Shown in pieces: positions 1 through 7,108 of a stretch of 64,000 nt of DNA. The translations under genes and the position numbers were made by a program. Every line of letters starts with the position of its first letter. The stretch's first letter is position 1. Under the pieces are notes generated by a model. The model was not told the origin of the DNA. It saw only the letters and a list, made by a program, of their open reading frames with translations, and did no database searches. The stretch covers positions 620,001 through 684,000 of the forward strand of contig NZ_CP045702.1 of the NCBI RefSeq assembly GCF_014216315.1, written 5' to 3'. Source of the stretch: Streptomyces finlayi. Lineage in GTDB: Bacteria; Actinomycetota; Actinomycetes; Streptomycetales; Streptomycetaceae.

Positions 1-1554
1 TGGCGCTGGGCGTTCTACGTCAACGTGCCGATCGCCATCGTCGTGGTCATCGCCGCCGCCCGCAACATCCCGTCGGTGAAAGCGGCCGGGCGGCCCGTCA
101 TCGACTACAAGGGCATCGCGCTCGTCGCCGTCGGCGCCAGCGCACTGATCCTCGCGACGAGCTGGGGCGGAAACGAGTACGCCTGGGGATCACCGGTCAT
201 CATCGGCCTGTTCCTGGGCGGCATCGTCGCACTCGCCCTGTTCTGCCTGGTCGAGGTGCGGGCCGAGGAACCGATGCTGCCGATGCGGCTGTTCCGGAAT
301 CCGGTGTTCACCGTCTGCTCGATCCTGAGCTTCATCGTGGGCTTCGCAATGCTCGGCTCCATGATCTTCCTGCCGACGTATCTGCAGTACGTGGACGGGG
401 ATTCGGCCACACTCTCCGGAGTGCGCACGCTGCCCTTGATCATCGGTCTGCTGATCGCCTCCATCTTCAGTGGCAACGTGGTGAGCAAGACCGGCCACTA
501 CCGGGTGTTCCCCATCGTGGGCTCACTGAACATGGCGCTGGGCCTGTACCTGCTCTCCCGCATGGGTCCCGACAGCGGCGTCTGGCTGGAGTCCGTCTAC
601 ATGCTGGTGCTGGGGCTCGGCATCGGTCTGGCCATGCAGGTGCTGACGATCGCCGTACAGAACACCGTCGACTACGCGGACCTGGGCACCGCGACCTCGG
701 GCGTGACGTTCTTCCGTACGCTCGGCAGCGCCTTCGGCACGGCGGTCTTCGGCACGATCTACGCCAACGCGCTGCGGCCGAACCTCGCCGCAGGCGTGGC
801 ACAGGCGGCGCGGGCCGGTGGGGATCCCGCCGTACTCGCGGCGGCTTCGCAGAACCCGCAGGCCGTGCACGCCCTGCCTCCCGAACAGTCCGCGCCGCTC
901 GCCCAGGCCTACGCGGACACGCTCCACACCGTGTTCCTGTGGACCGTCCCCGTGGCCCTGATCGGCTTCGTCGTCGCCCTGTTCCTGAAGCAGGTGAAAC
1001 TCCGGGACTCGGCGCGGGCCGGTTCGACGGACATGGGCGAGGGCTTCGCCCAGCCCGGTGCGGGGGACTCGGCGCGGCTGCTCGAGTTCTCCGTCGCCAG
1101 GGTCCTGCACGGCGCCGGTCCTGACACGGCGAGACGGATCGTCGCCGAATCGGACACCCGGCTCGACATGGCGGGGGCCTGGGCGGTCATGCAGGTGGAC
1201 CTCTTCACGCGGATGGTCGGCCATGCGGGCCTCGGTCTGATCGCGACCCGGCACCGTATTCCGCCCGAGGTCCTGGTGCCGGTCTTCGACCGGATGATCG
1301 AGGAGGGATACCTCACCGGGGACGGCCGCCTCTTCGCCCACACCGCGGCGGGCCGGCGGGAGGCCGGGACGATCTCCGCCGCCTGGGCGAGCTGGCTCAA
1401 CGAGCAGCTGGCCGAAGACGGCGCCCGCCCTGACGACCGTCAGCTGCGGGCGGCCGTCGACGTGATCGCCAAGCGGCTGCTGGCCGAGGACCTGGCCCAG
1501 GAGCTGTCACCCGCCCCGTCGGGAGGATCGAGGCGGGTGGGCGCCCCGGTCTGA
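1..1554 (+). CDS. MFS drug-type exporter (DHA2/EmrB-QacA family), 5' end cut off, with C-terminal extension
   Basis: The reading frame is open from base 1 and already encodes the WRWAFYVNVPIA segment typical of the middle of DHA2 (14-helix) proton-driven exporters, so the first part of the gene lies left of the window. About ten hydrophobic segments follow, ending near base 1000 with a GFVVALFLK helix. After the last helix come roughly 170 soluble residues (bases about 1030-1554) with a helix-rich stretch that reads like a small winged-helix or MarR-like domain (PPEVLVPVFDRMIEEGYLTGDGRLF). Such extensions occur in actinobacterial DHA2 proteins; their role is not known to me. Substrate cannot be deduced. 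It is a membrane protein, probably exporting a drug-like or secondary metabolite. Family call is secure, function of the tail is inference. Confidence 0.88.
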   Translation, partial: WRWAFYVNVPIAIVVVIAAARNIPSVKAAGRPVIDYKGIALVAVGASALILATSWGGNEYAWGSPVIIGLFLGGIVALALFCLVEVRAEEPMLPMRLFRNPVFTVCSILSFIVGFAMLGSMIFLPTYLQYVDGDSATLSGVRTLPLIIGLLIASIFSGNVVSKTGHYRVFPIVGSLNMALGLYLLSRMGPDSGVWLESVYMLVLGLGIGLAMQVLTIAVQNTVDYADLGTATSGVTFFRTLGSAFGTAVFGTIYANALRPNLAAGVAQAARAGGDPAVLAAASQNPQAVHALPPEQSAPLAQAYADTLHTVFLWTVPVALIGFVVALFLKQVKLRDSARAGSTDMGEGFAQPGAGDSARLLEFSVARVLHGAGPDTARRIVAESDTRLDMAGAWAVMQVDLFTRMVGHAGLGLIATRHRIPPEVLVPVFDRMIEEGYLTGDGRLFAHTAAGRREAGTISAAWASWLNEQLAEDGARPDDRQLRAAVDVIAKRLLAEDLAQELSPAPSGGSRRVGAPV

Positions 1555-1618
1555 CCGTGCCTGACCGGTCGGGCGTGGTCCGCGTCATCAGGCCTGGGCG
1601 CGTGGCCGGCGTCGTGAG

Positions 1619-1668
1619 GCGTGGTCTGCATGGTCAGGCGTGGTCAGGCGTGGTCTGCGTGGTCTGCG
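1619..1668. repeat. short tandem repeats at the 3' end of the GNAT gene
   Basis: Two copies of TGGTCAGGCG followed by two copies of TGGTCTGCG lie back to back, with related GTGGTC-containing units just upstream. They encode the terminal Asp-His-Ala triplets of the acetyltransferase on the minus strand and run past its stop codon. This looks like slippage-type duplication of a gene end. Confidence 0.8.
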
Positions 1669-2249
1669 TGGTCCCAGGACCTCGGGCGGTCCTGGGCCTC
1701 CCATTCGGGACGGAGCAGGGACAGGACCGCCATGTCGTGGCGGCGCCCCCGGTGCAGACAGGCGGAGCGGCGTACACCCTCGTGGACGAAGCCCGACCCG
1801 GCGAGGACCCGGAGGGCCGCGGCGTTGTCGGTGTGGGTCTGCGCCTCGACGCGCTGGACCGGCAGTTCACCGAAGGCCAGGTCCGTCAGGGCGTCGAGGG
1901 CGTCGGCGCCGTAGCCCCGGGCGCGGTGCTCGGGGGCCAGGACCAGATAGACATGCGCGGACCCCTCGGCCAGTTGCTGGTCGGTGAGGGCGGCGTGCCC
2001 GATCGGGGTGCCGTCCGGCAGGAGGACGAGGAAGTCGTCGCGGCCGCTGTCGTCGTGGTTGCGCTCGATGCGCTCGCGGAGCTCGTACAGCGAACCGGGC
2101 CAGCCGCCGGTCTCGTGGGCGTTCACCGGATCGAAGCGCCAGCGCTGGATCAGTTCGGCGTCGTCGGTCTCGACGGGGGTGAACGCGATACTCCGGCCGC
2201 GCCAGCAGGGCTCTCGTACGGTGTCCGGCTCATCCGTGTCCTCGGTCAT
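1644..2249 (-). CDS. GNAT-family N-acetyltransferase (RimJ/RimL-like)
   Basis: A 201-residue protein with the GNAT fold order: an N-terminal strand (IAFTPVETDDAELIQRWRF), the central VYLVLAPEHRARGYGADALDAL segment that matches the acetyl-CoA pyrophosphate-binding motif A (R-x-x-G-x-G/A), and the C-terminal QTHTDNAAALRVLAGSGF motif seen in RimJ/RimL-type enzymes that acetylate N-terminal amines or small molecules. The substrate is unknown. The last residues are a repetitive DHADHADHA tail made by a tandem DNA repeat. The gene stands alone on the minus strand, convergent with the exporter. The start is the ATG at 2249; no closer alternative is as good. Confidence 0.85.
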   Translation of the reverse strand: MTEDTDEPDTVREPCWRGRSIAFTPVETDDAELIQRWRFDPVNAHETGGWPGSLYELRERIERNHDDSGRDDFLVLLPDGTPIGHAALTDQQLAEGSAHVYLVLAPEHRARGYGADALDALTDLAFGELPVQRVEAQTHTDNAAALRVLAGSGFVHEGVRRSACLHRGRRHDMAVLSLLRPEWEAQDRPRSWDHADHADHA

Positions 2250-2361
2250 GCGCGGAGCGTACGGGCCGGTGGGCGGTCCGCGACACCGGATTTCACCCGC
2301 CGGCGCTCATCCGGACGCGGTCACCCGGCTGCCGCCACTCGCGGGCCGCCACTCAGCGCTG

Positions 2362-2808
2362 TCATTCGACGAATACCGCCGCAGCGTAGACCCAGTCGCC
2401 CTCCTGGCGGACGAAGCGGCTCTTCTCATGGAGGGAGTCCGGGCGGCCGGCGTCCGTGTAGTGCGCGCGGAACGTGACCGTGCCCGTCGTGTGGAAGGGG
2501 CTGCCCTCCGTCGTCTCCAGGATCTCCAGGCCTGACCAGCGCATGCCGGGGTCGAAGTCGACCGCCGGCGGCCGGGTATCCGGGTGCCAGGTGCGGAGCA
2601 GGTACGCCGCGTCCTGGACGACGAACGCGCTGTACCGCGAGCGCATCAGCGCCTCGCAGGTCAGAGCGTTGCCACCGGCGTGCAGACGGCCGCAGCAGTC
2701 CGCGTACGCCGCGGGCAGGCCACACGGGCAGGGGGACTCCGCAGTGATCCGCGGTGCGGCTGGTCCGGTGCCGGTGGAGCGGCGCGGGCGGGGGGTGCGT
2801 CGGGACAT
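2362..2808 (-). CDS. YchJ-family protein with SEC-C zinc motif (UPF0225)
   Basis: The 148-residue product starts with a basic leader (MSRRTPRPRR) and then CPCGLPAAYADCCGRLH, a SEC-C type metal-binding motif (C-x-C...C-C), followed by the NTF2-like YchJ domain with ALMRSRYSAFVVQDAAYLLRTWHPDTRP. In this family the motif binds zinc; the biochemical role of YchJ proteins is not established. I chose the internal ATG at 2808 because the longer frame upstream would be a basic, low-complexity stretch lying across the divergent cupin gene promoter. The gene is monocistronic and divergent from the cupin gene. Confidence 0.85.
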   Translation of the reverse strand: MSRRTPRPRRSTGTGPAAPRITAESPCPCGLPAAYADCCGRLHAGGNALTCEALMRSRYSAFVVQDAAYLLRTWHPDTRPPAVDFDPGMRWSGLEILETTEGSPFHTTGTVTFRAHYTDAGRPDSLHEKSRFVRQEGDWVYAAAVFVE

Positions 2809-2885
2809 GACTCCATTGTGACGTGCGGGCCGGCGGGGCCGGCCCCGCCTTCCCGGTTCGGGGACCAGGGCCGAGGATGGGACGC

Positions 2886-3302
2886 ATGAGTGAAGACAAC
2901 GCACAGACCCCGTCCGAACCGGTCCAGCTGGCCGACGCGCTCACGTCCTTCGACGCACTGTGGAGCCCGCGGGTCGTGACCCGGGTCAACGACTACGACG
3001 TACGCGTGGCCAAGGTCCAGGGCGAGCATGTATGGCACGTACACGAGGACACGGACGAGTTCTTCCTCGTACTCGACGGTTCCCTGGACATCGCGCTGCG
3101 CGAGGAGGGCGGGGAGCGGTCCGTCACGCTCGGCCGGGGTGCCGTGTTCGTCGTTCCGCGGGGCACCTGGCACAGGCCCCGCTCGGCGGAGGGCGCCTCG
3201 ATCATGATGTTCGAACCGTCCGGGACGCTGAGTGTGGGCGATGCCCACGACGAGATCCCCGACCATGTCGATGCGACGACCGGGCATACCCTCAGCCTGT
3301 GA
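2886..3302 (+). CDS. small cupin-domain protein
   Basis: The protein has 138 residues. It contains both cupin motifs: EHVWHVHEDTDEFFLVLDG (motif 1, with His-x-His and Glu metal ligands) and the G-AVFVVPRGTWHRPRS segment (motif 2, with the final His). Single-domain cupins of this size bind a metal ion and act as isomerases, dioxygenases or sugar-binding proteins; nothing here specifies which. The ATG at 2886 is preceded by GAGG about ten bases upstream. It is divergent from the YchJ gene, with 77 bases between them. Confidence 0.85.
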   Translation: MSEDNAQTPSEPVQLADALTSFDALWSPRVVTRVNDYDVRVAKVQGEHVWHVHEDTDEFFLVLDGSLDIALREEGGERSVTLGRGAVFVVPRGTWHRPRSAEGASIMMFEPSGTLSVGDAHDEIPDHVDATTGHTLSL

Positions 3303-3351
3303 AATCCGCCCGGGCGAACCGCGCCATCCGCGTCCGCTGAAGGAGGACGAG

Positions 3352-3537
3352 GCACCGCCGTTCAGCCCGGTCTTCTACACACTGGACCTGCTGCTGCCGA
3401 TCATCGACTTCGGCCAGGAGAAGGCGTTCAACCCGACAGGCTGGTCCCAGTGGCTGTCGTATCTGCTGATCGTGACCGGGTGGCTGCTCGCCACGACGAT
3501 CGCCGCGGGCATCACCCGGTCCGTCAGCCGTCAGTGA
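3352..3537 (+). pseudogene. C-terminal remnant of a membrane-associated oxidoreductase-type protein
   Basis: The frame reads PPFSPVFYTLDLLLPIIDFG followed by a tryptophan-rich segment, a transmembrane helix and the ending ITRSVSRQ. From memory this matches the C-terminus of large Streptomyces membrane proteins annotated as membrane-associated oxidoreductases with pentapeptide-like repeats. No start codon with a ribosome-binding site precedes it, and the sequence upstream belongs to the cupin gene, so most of the parent gene is missing. It could also be a very short membrane protein, but the abrupt onset of homology argues for a remnant. Confidence 0.5.
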
Positions 3538-3547
3538 CCGCGCGCCG

Positions 3548-4366
3548 TCAGGGCTTGCGGGCGACGCCCGCGTACCCGGGGATCGGTTCGTCACCCGGGA
3601 CGTCGATGACCTCGCCGAGCTCCGGGTGCCAGTCGGCGGAGAGCGAGACGCCCGGCTCCACCAGTTCGAGTCCGTCGAAGAACGTGGTGAGTTCGGCGCG
3701 GGAGCGCGGCCGCAGTGTCATCCCCCGGGCCTTGTACATGGCGCGCGCCTGGGCCGCGCCCTCCGGGTTGAAGTCACCCGTCGTGTGCGAGAGCACCAGA
3801 TAGCTGCCGGAGGGGAGCTGCGCCACGAGCTTGTCGACCAGATCGGCGGCACCGTCCTCGTCGTCCAGGAAGTGCAGCAGCGCGAGCATCGACAGTGCGA
3901 TCGGCTTGCTGAAGTCGAGTATCTTGCCGGCCTGCTCGAGGATCATCTCGGGCTCGCGCGCGTCGGCCTGGATGTACTCGGTGGCCCCTTCGGGCGTCGA
4001 GCGCAGCAGGGCCGCGGCGTGCGCGAGCACGATGGGGTCGTTGTCGCAGTAGACGATGCGGGCGTCCGGGGCGGCCTGCTGGGCGATCTGGTGGAGGTTG
4101 GGCTCGGTGGGAATGCCGGTGCCGATGTCGAGGAACTGGCGTACGCCGTTCTCGGCGAGCCAGCGTGTGGCGCGGTGCATGAAGGCCCGGTTCACGCGGG
4201 CCATGTCGCGGCCCCTGGAGTCCACGGCGAGCAGTTGCTGGGCCATCTGTTCGTCGACCGGGTAGTTGTCCTTGCCGCCGAGGAACCAGTCGTACATCCG
4301 CGCGGGATGCGGCTTGCTGGTGTCGATCTCGATGGCATGGCTGGCCTGCGGGTCGTGCCCGGTCAT
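3548..4366 (-). CDS. SAM-dependent methyltransferase of the DUF574 family
   Basis: The 272-residue protein has the hallmark N-terminus IDTSKPHPARMYDWFLGGKDNY, the SAM-binding motif I QFLDIGTGIPT, motif II RIVYCDNDPIVLAHA, and the SMLALLHFLDDED region, all typical of the S-adenosylmethionine methyltransferase family DUF574 that is expanded in Streptomyces and has no assigned substrate. The ATG at 4366 has GGAG about seven bases upstream; a TTG at 4378 is a weaker alternative. It lies just downstream of an XRE/DUF397 pair on the same strand, a common neighbourhood for these families. Cytosolic. Function beyond methyl transfer is not known. Confidence 0.88.
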   Translation of the reverse strand: MTGHDPQASHAIEIDTSKPHPARMYDWFLGGKDNYPVDEQMAQQLLAVDSRGRDMARVNRAFMHRATRWLAENGVRQFLDIGTGIPTEPNLHQIAQQAAPDARIVYCDNDPIVLAHAAALLRSTPEGATEYIQADAREPEMILEQAGKILDFSKPIALSMLALLHFLDDEDGAADLVDKLVAQLPSGSYLVLSHTTGDFNPEGAAQARAMYKARGMTLRPRSRAELTTFFDGLELVEPGVSLSADWHPELGEVIDVPGDEPIPGYAGVARKP

Positions 4367-4439
4367 TGCGCGCTCCAATGGGTCGGTAGGTCGGCGATCA
4401 CAGCTAACTGGTCGTGGTGCGAGGATATGTGCCGGTGCG

Positions 4440-4676
4440 TCAGGTGAGAAGGAAGTCGGCCTGACCTGCCTTGGCGCCCTGGATGAAGGCGGCTATCTCG
4501 CCGTTCGAGTAGATGAGTGCGGGGCCCTCGGGGTCCGCGGACTGACGTACGGCGACTCTGCCGTCGGCCAGCTTCATGGCCTCGATGCAGTTGCCGCCGT
4601 TGCCTCCGCTCCACGGCTTCGACCAGCCCTCGGAGCCGAGGTCGGCGGCCGGCATGCCGTTGTAAATGTCGCCCAT
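4440..4676 (-). CDS. DUF397 protein
   Basis: A 78-residue protein in which the DUF397 signature is clear: W-S-K-P-W-S-GGNGGNCIEAM, then VAVRQSADPEGPALIYSNGEIAAFIQGAK. DUF397 proteins almost always sit next to an XRE/DUF5753 regulator and are thought to be its partners, as in the whiJ-type loci of Streptomyces coelicolor. Here the ATG shares one base with the stop codon of the upstream XRE gene (TGATG), implying translational coupling and matched amounts of the two products. Confidence 0.92.
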   Translation of the reverse strand: MGDIYNGMPAADLGSEGWSKPWSGGNGGNCIEAMKLADGRVAVRQSADPEGPALIYSNGEIAAFIQGAKAGQADFLLT

Positions 4677-5536
4677 CACAGCTCCTTGCGGAAGTCCCGG
4701 AGGATTTCCTTCGTGCGTTGTGCAGTCGCGGCCTGAGCCGCCATGCGGTCCATGACTTCGAGGTAGGAGGCGACCTCGGGGCGCGCGTCGAAGTAGACGG
4801 CACCGGTCAGGTACTCGCTGTAGACCATGTCGGGCAGTTCGGGGACGGCGAAGCGGAAGAGGACGAAGGGGCCGTACGTGCCCGGGTGGTGGCCGGTCTC
4901 GAACTCCGCGATCTGCAGCGTCACGTGGGACATCTCGGTGGCTTCGAGCAGCCGGTCGATCTGTGCCCGCATCGCCTCGGCGTTCCCCACCGGGCGGCGC
5001 AGGACGGTCTCGTCCATGATCACCCACAGTTTGGGGGCGTCCTCCCTGGTGAGCAGGGACTGGCGTGCCATCCGCAGGTCCACATGGCGCTCGATGTCCT
5101 CCGGCCTGGTCTGGCCGACGGCGCCGGTGCGCATGACGCAACGCGCGTAGTCCTCGGTCTGCAGGAGGCCGGGGACGAAGTGCGGCTCGTACATGCGAAG
5201 GAGGCTCGCGGCACCCTCCAGGCTCACGTACATGCTGAACCAGTCGGGCAGCACGTCGTGGTAGCGCTGCCACCAGCCGGGCTTGTTGGCCTCTTCGGTG
5301 AGCTCGACGAAGGAGTCGGCCTCCTCGTCCTCGATCCCGTACGCCTTGAGCAGCAGCTGCACGTAAGGGATCTTGAGCGCGACCTCGGCCGTCTCCATTC
5401 TGCGTATGGTCGCGGGAGCGACCCTGAGCACCTTGGCGGCCTGGTCGCGGCTCAGGCCCGCGCGCTCCCGCAGATCCAGCAGGCGCTTGCCGAGGACGAC
5501 TTGGCCCACGGTCGGGGCGGACCGCGGTTCGCTCAC
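4676..5536 (-). CDS. XRE helix-turn-helix regulator with DUF5753 domain (WhiJ-like)
   Basis: The protein has an N-terminal helix-turn-helix (about residues 10-65: LGKRLLDLRERAGLSRDQAAKVLRVAPATIRRMETAE) and a long C-terminal DUF5753 domain with the signature PGLLQTEDYARCVMRTG and GRVRPEL-like segments (ARQSLLTREDAPKLWVIMDETVLRRPVG). This is the WhiJ-type regulator architecture linked to developmental and metabolic control in Streptomyces. I placed the start at the GTG at 5536 because GGGGAGG lies six bases before it; an in-frame ATG at 5551 is possible. It is translationally coupled to the DUF397 gene and divergent from an ATP-binding anti-sigma-like gene. Confidence 0.9.
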   Translation of the reverse strand: MSEPRSAPTVGQVVLGKRLLDLRERAGLSRDQAAKVLRVAPATIRRMETAEVALKIPYVQLLLKAYGIEDEEADSFVELTEEANKPGWWQRYHDVLPDWFSMYVSLEGAASLLRMYEPHFVPGLLQTEDYARCVMRTGAVGQTRPEDIERHVDLRMARQSLLTREDAPKLWVIMDETVLRRPVGNAEAMRAQIDRLLEATEMSHVTLQIAEFETGHHPGTYGPFVLFRFAVPELPDMVYSEYLTGAVYFDARPEVASYLEVMDRMAAQAATAQRTKEILRDFRKEL

Positions 5537-5599
5537 TTCAGACCTCCCCATGCGCTGTTTGCGAGCAGTGTGTCATGCGGGCGGTGACAACGACACAGT

Positions 5600-5620
5600 C
5601 ACTCTGCAATTTTCAGAGTG
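5600..5620. promoter_or_regulatory. 7-bp dyad between divergent WhiJ-like regulator and ATPase genes
   Basis: CACTCTG and CAGAGTG flank the AT-rich spacer CAATTTT. This is the most AT-rich point of the 206-base divergent intergenic region and a reasonable operator or promoter element for the XRE regulator. No experimental support; binding is inference. Confidence 0.4.
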
Positions 5621-5742
5621 CCCCTTGCCAAGTGTGCGGGACAGAGGGAGAGTTGGGGGCAGTGAACCAGTTCGTATGGTCACGCCCGTCCTTTCCGTGA
5701 AAGTGCGAAGCGTGACGCACCCCCCACTGTGAGGAATCGGTC

Positions 5743-6201
5743 GTGGCACCTGGCAGTGCGCTCATCCCCCGGCTCGTGGACCTCAGCCCCGGGACGGAAG
5801 CGCTCCGTTACTGCTTCGCCCTGCCTGCGCAGCCGGAGTCGGTGGCCGGTGCGAGACGGCTGGCCCGTGTCCGGCTGGAGGCGTGGCGCCTCGGCGGTGA
5901 CGCCTGCGAGGCGGCGGTCCTCATCGTCTCCGAACTGGTCACCAACGCCGTGGTGCACACCGTGAGCTCACGGGTCGTCTGCGAGCTCAGGCGTGTCGAC
6001 CGGCGGCTGCGCATAGCCGTGCAGGACCAGGGGCACCAGCCCGACGGCCCGCGGCTGCGACGCGGCTCCGACGACGAACACGGACGCGGCCTGCTGCTCG
6101 TCGACGCGATGAGCTGCTGCTGGGGATCCCACGACGCCTCGGACGCCTCCGGCCGCATCGTCTGGGCCGAACTGCCGCACGGCACGGAGCAGCCATGCTG
6201 A
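5743..6201 (+). CDS. ATP-binding regulatory protein (RsbW/HATPase_c_2 type)
   Basis: The 152-residue protein has the anti-sigma-factor kinase fold: the N box VLIVSELVTNAVVHTVSSRV and the G1/G2 region IAVQDQG...GRGLLLVDAMSCCWG. It belongs to the large Streptomyces family of small GHKL ATPases related to RsbW/SpoIIAB that bind sigma factors or act as partner-switching proteins. The GTG start at 5743 is preceded by GAGG. Its last codons overlap the ATG of the next gene, and it is divergent from the WhiJ-like regulator, the usual three-part arrangement (XRE, DUF397, ATPase). Its partner protein is unknown. Confidence 0.88.
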   Translation: MAPGSALIPRLVDLSPGTEALRYCFALPAQPESVAGARRLARVRLEAWRLGGDACEAAVLIVSELVTNAVVHTVSSRVVCELRRVDRRLRIAVQDQGHQPDGPRLRRGSDDEHGRGLLLVDAMSCCWGSHDASDASGRIVWAELPHGTEQPC

Positions 6202-6632
6202 GGAACGCCCTGTCCCAGTTGCGCGGACCGCGCCGCTCCGGGGTGCCCGGGCAGGGGGGCGGTGGCAGGGTGAGGCTTTCGCTGCCTCCGGCGCTCTCGG
6301 CCAGCCTGGGCTGTGACGCGGTGGGGGTACCCACGCGGTACGGCTTCCGGCTGATGTCCCATCTGCCGCGCACCGGGTGCGTGTTCGCCGATGCCGACCG
6401 TTGGTGGTGGATCGTTCCCGCGGGCTCGGACCTCGACCTGGACTGGCCGGAGCAGGTCACGTACGCCCCCGGGGCCTTCGTGCCGTCCGTCCGGCCCCGG
6501 CTCATCCACACGCCTGACAGCCGTACGCCCTACACCCCGCCCATTCCGCTGTTCCTCATGGTGTGCCAGGTGACCGGTGTGACGCCTTCGTGGGCACAGG
6601 CCGGGCCGCCGAGGGCGGTATCCGCCACCTGA
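6195..6632 (+). CDS. conserved hypothetical protein overlapping the ATPase gene
   Basis: The 145-residue protein has no domain I can name. It has an N-terminal Arg/Gly-rich segment followed by RLSLPPALSASLGCDAVGVPTRYGFRLM, then VFADADRWWWIVPAGSDLDLDWP and a proline-rich end. It is soluble by inspection. The ATG overlaps the last seven bases of the RsbW-like gene, so the two are probably translated together and may work together. The last roughly 30 codons run into a region that looks like decayed sequence, so the natural end could differ from this one. Confidence 0.65.
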   Translation: MLRNALSQLRGPRRSGVPGQGGGGRVRLSLPPALSASLGCDAVGVPTRYGFRLMSHLPRTGCVFADADRWWWIVPAGSDLDLDWPEQVTYAPGAFVPSVRPRLIHTPDSRTPYTPPIPLFLMVCQVTGVTPSWAQAGPPRAVSAT

Positions 6633-6709
6633 ACGGGGGCCCTGCCGGGGCCTTGCCGTGCCCGGGCCTTGCCGAGCCGGGGTCCCGTTCCAGACGTTCG
6701 ATCGTGTCT

Positions 6710-7108
6710 TTCGGGCATCTGACCCAGTGGCCGCTGATCCTGCTGGTCGACCGGTCGGGACCGATGGCCGGTTCGCTGATCCACTCCGTGGTCACCGCCG
6801 CCTGCCTGTGAGGACCGCCGGGTCTCAAGACCCACCTCGTCGTCTTCGACGGCGACGTGGTGGACCTGACCCGGGCGAGCCTGGTGGAGCAGGGCAGTAC
6901 GGTCCTCGGGCTCGCCGCGCTCGACGAGGAGGCCGATCCCGACAACGACCGGGAACTGGCCGGACAGCTCGCCGACGCGGCGGCTCATGTGGGTGCGATG
7001 ACACCGGCGCGGCCGGCCGAGTTCGTCGCGGAGACGGCCGGGATGTCACAGCCCGGATCTCACGGCACGGGATCTCACGGCACGGGATCTCACGGCCGGT
7101 CGAGATAG
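6710..7108 (+). pseudogene. broken VWA-domain (MoxR-associated type) gene
   Basis: The frame encodes FGHLTQWPLILLVDRSGPMAG, a near-canonical MIDAS DxSxS-type motif (here D-R-S-G-P), followed by SVVTAACL and then a TGA stop at 6809. The same frame continues with GLKTHLVVFDGDVVDLT and then jumps directly to SLVEQGSTVLGLAALDEEADPDNDRELA...AHVGAMTP. Intact relatives have about 50 residues between those two segments, so there is both a nonsense codon and an internal in-frame deletion. No sensible start codon remains. In Streptomyces such VWA genes normally close an operon with a MoxR ATPase and SWIM-type proteins, none of which is present here. Confidence 0.75.
7055..7099. repeat. three tandem 15-bp units at the end of the GH4 gene
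   Basis: GGATCTCACGGCACG is present twice in full and a third time with two changes at its end. The array spans the junction between the VWA remnant (giving GSHGTGSHGTGSHG) and the stop codon of the GH4 gene on the other strand. Confidence 0.9.
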
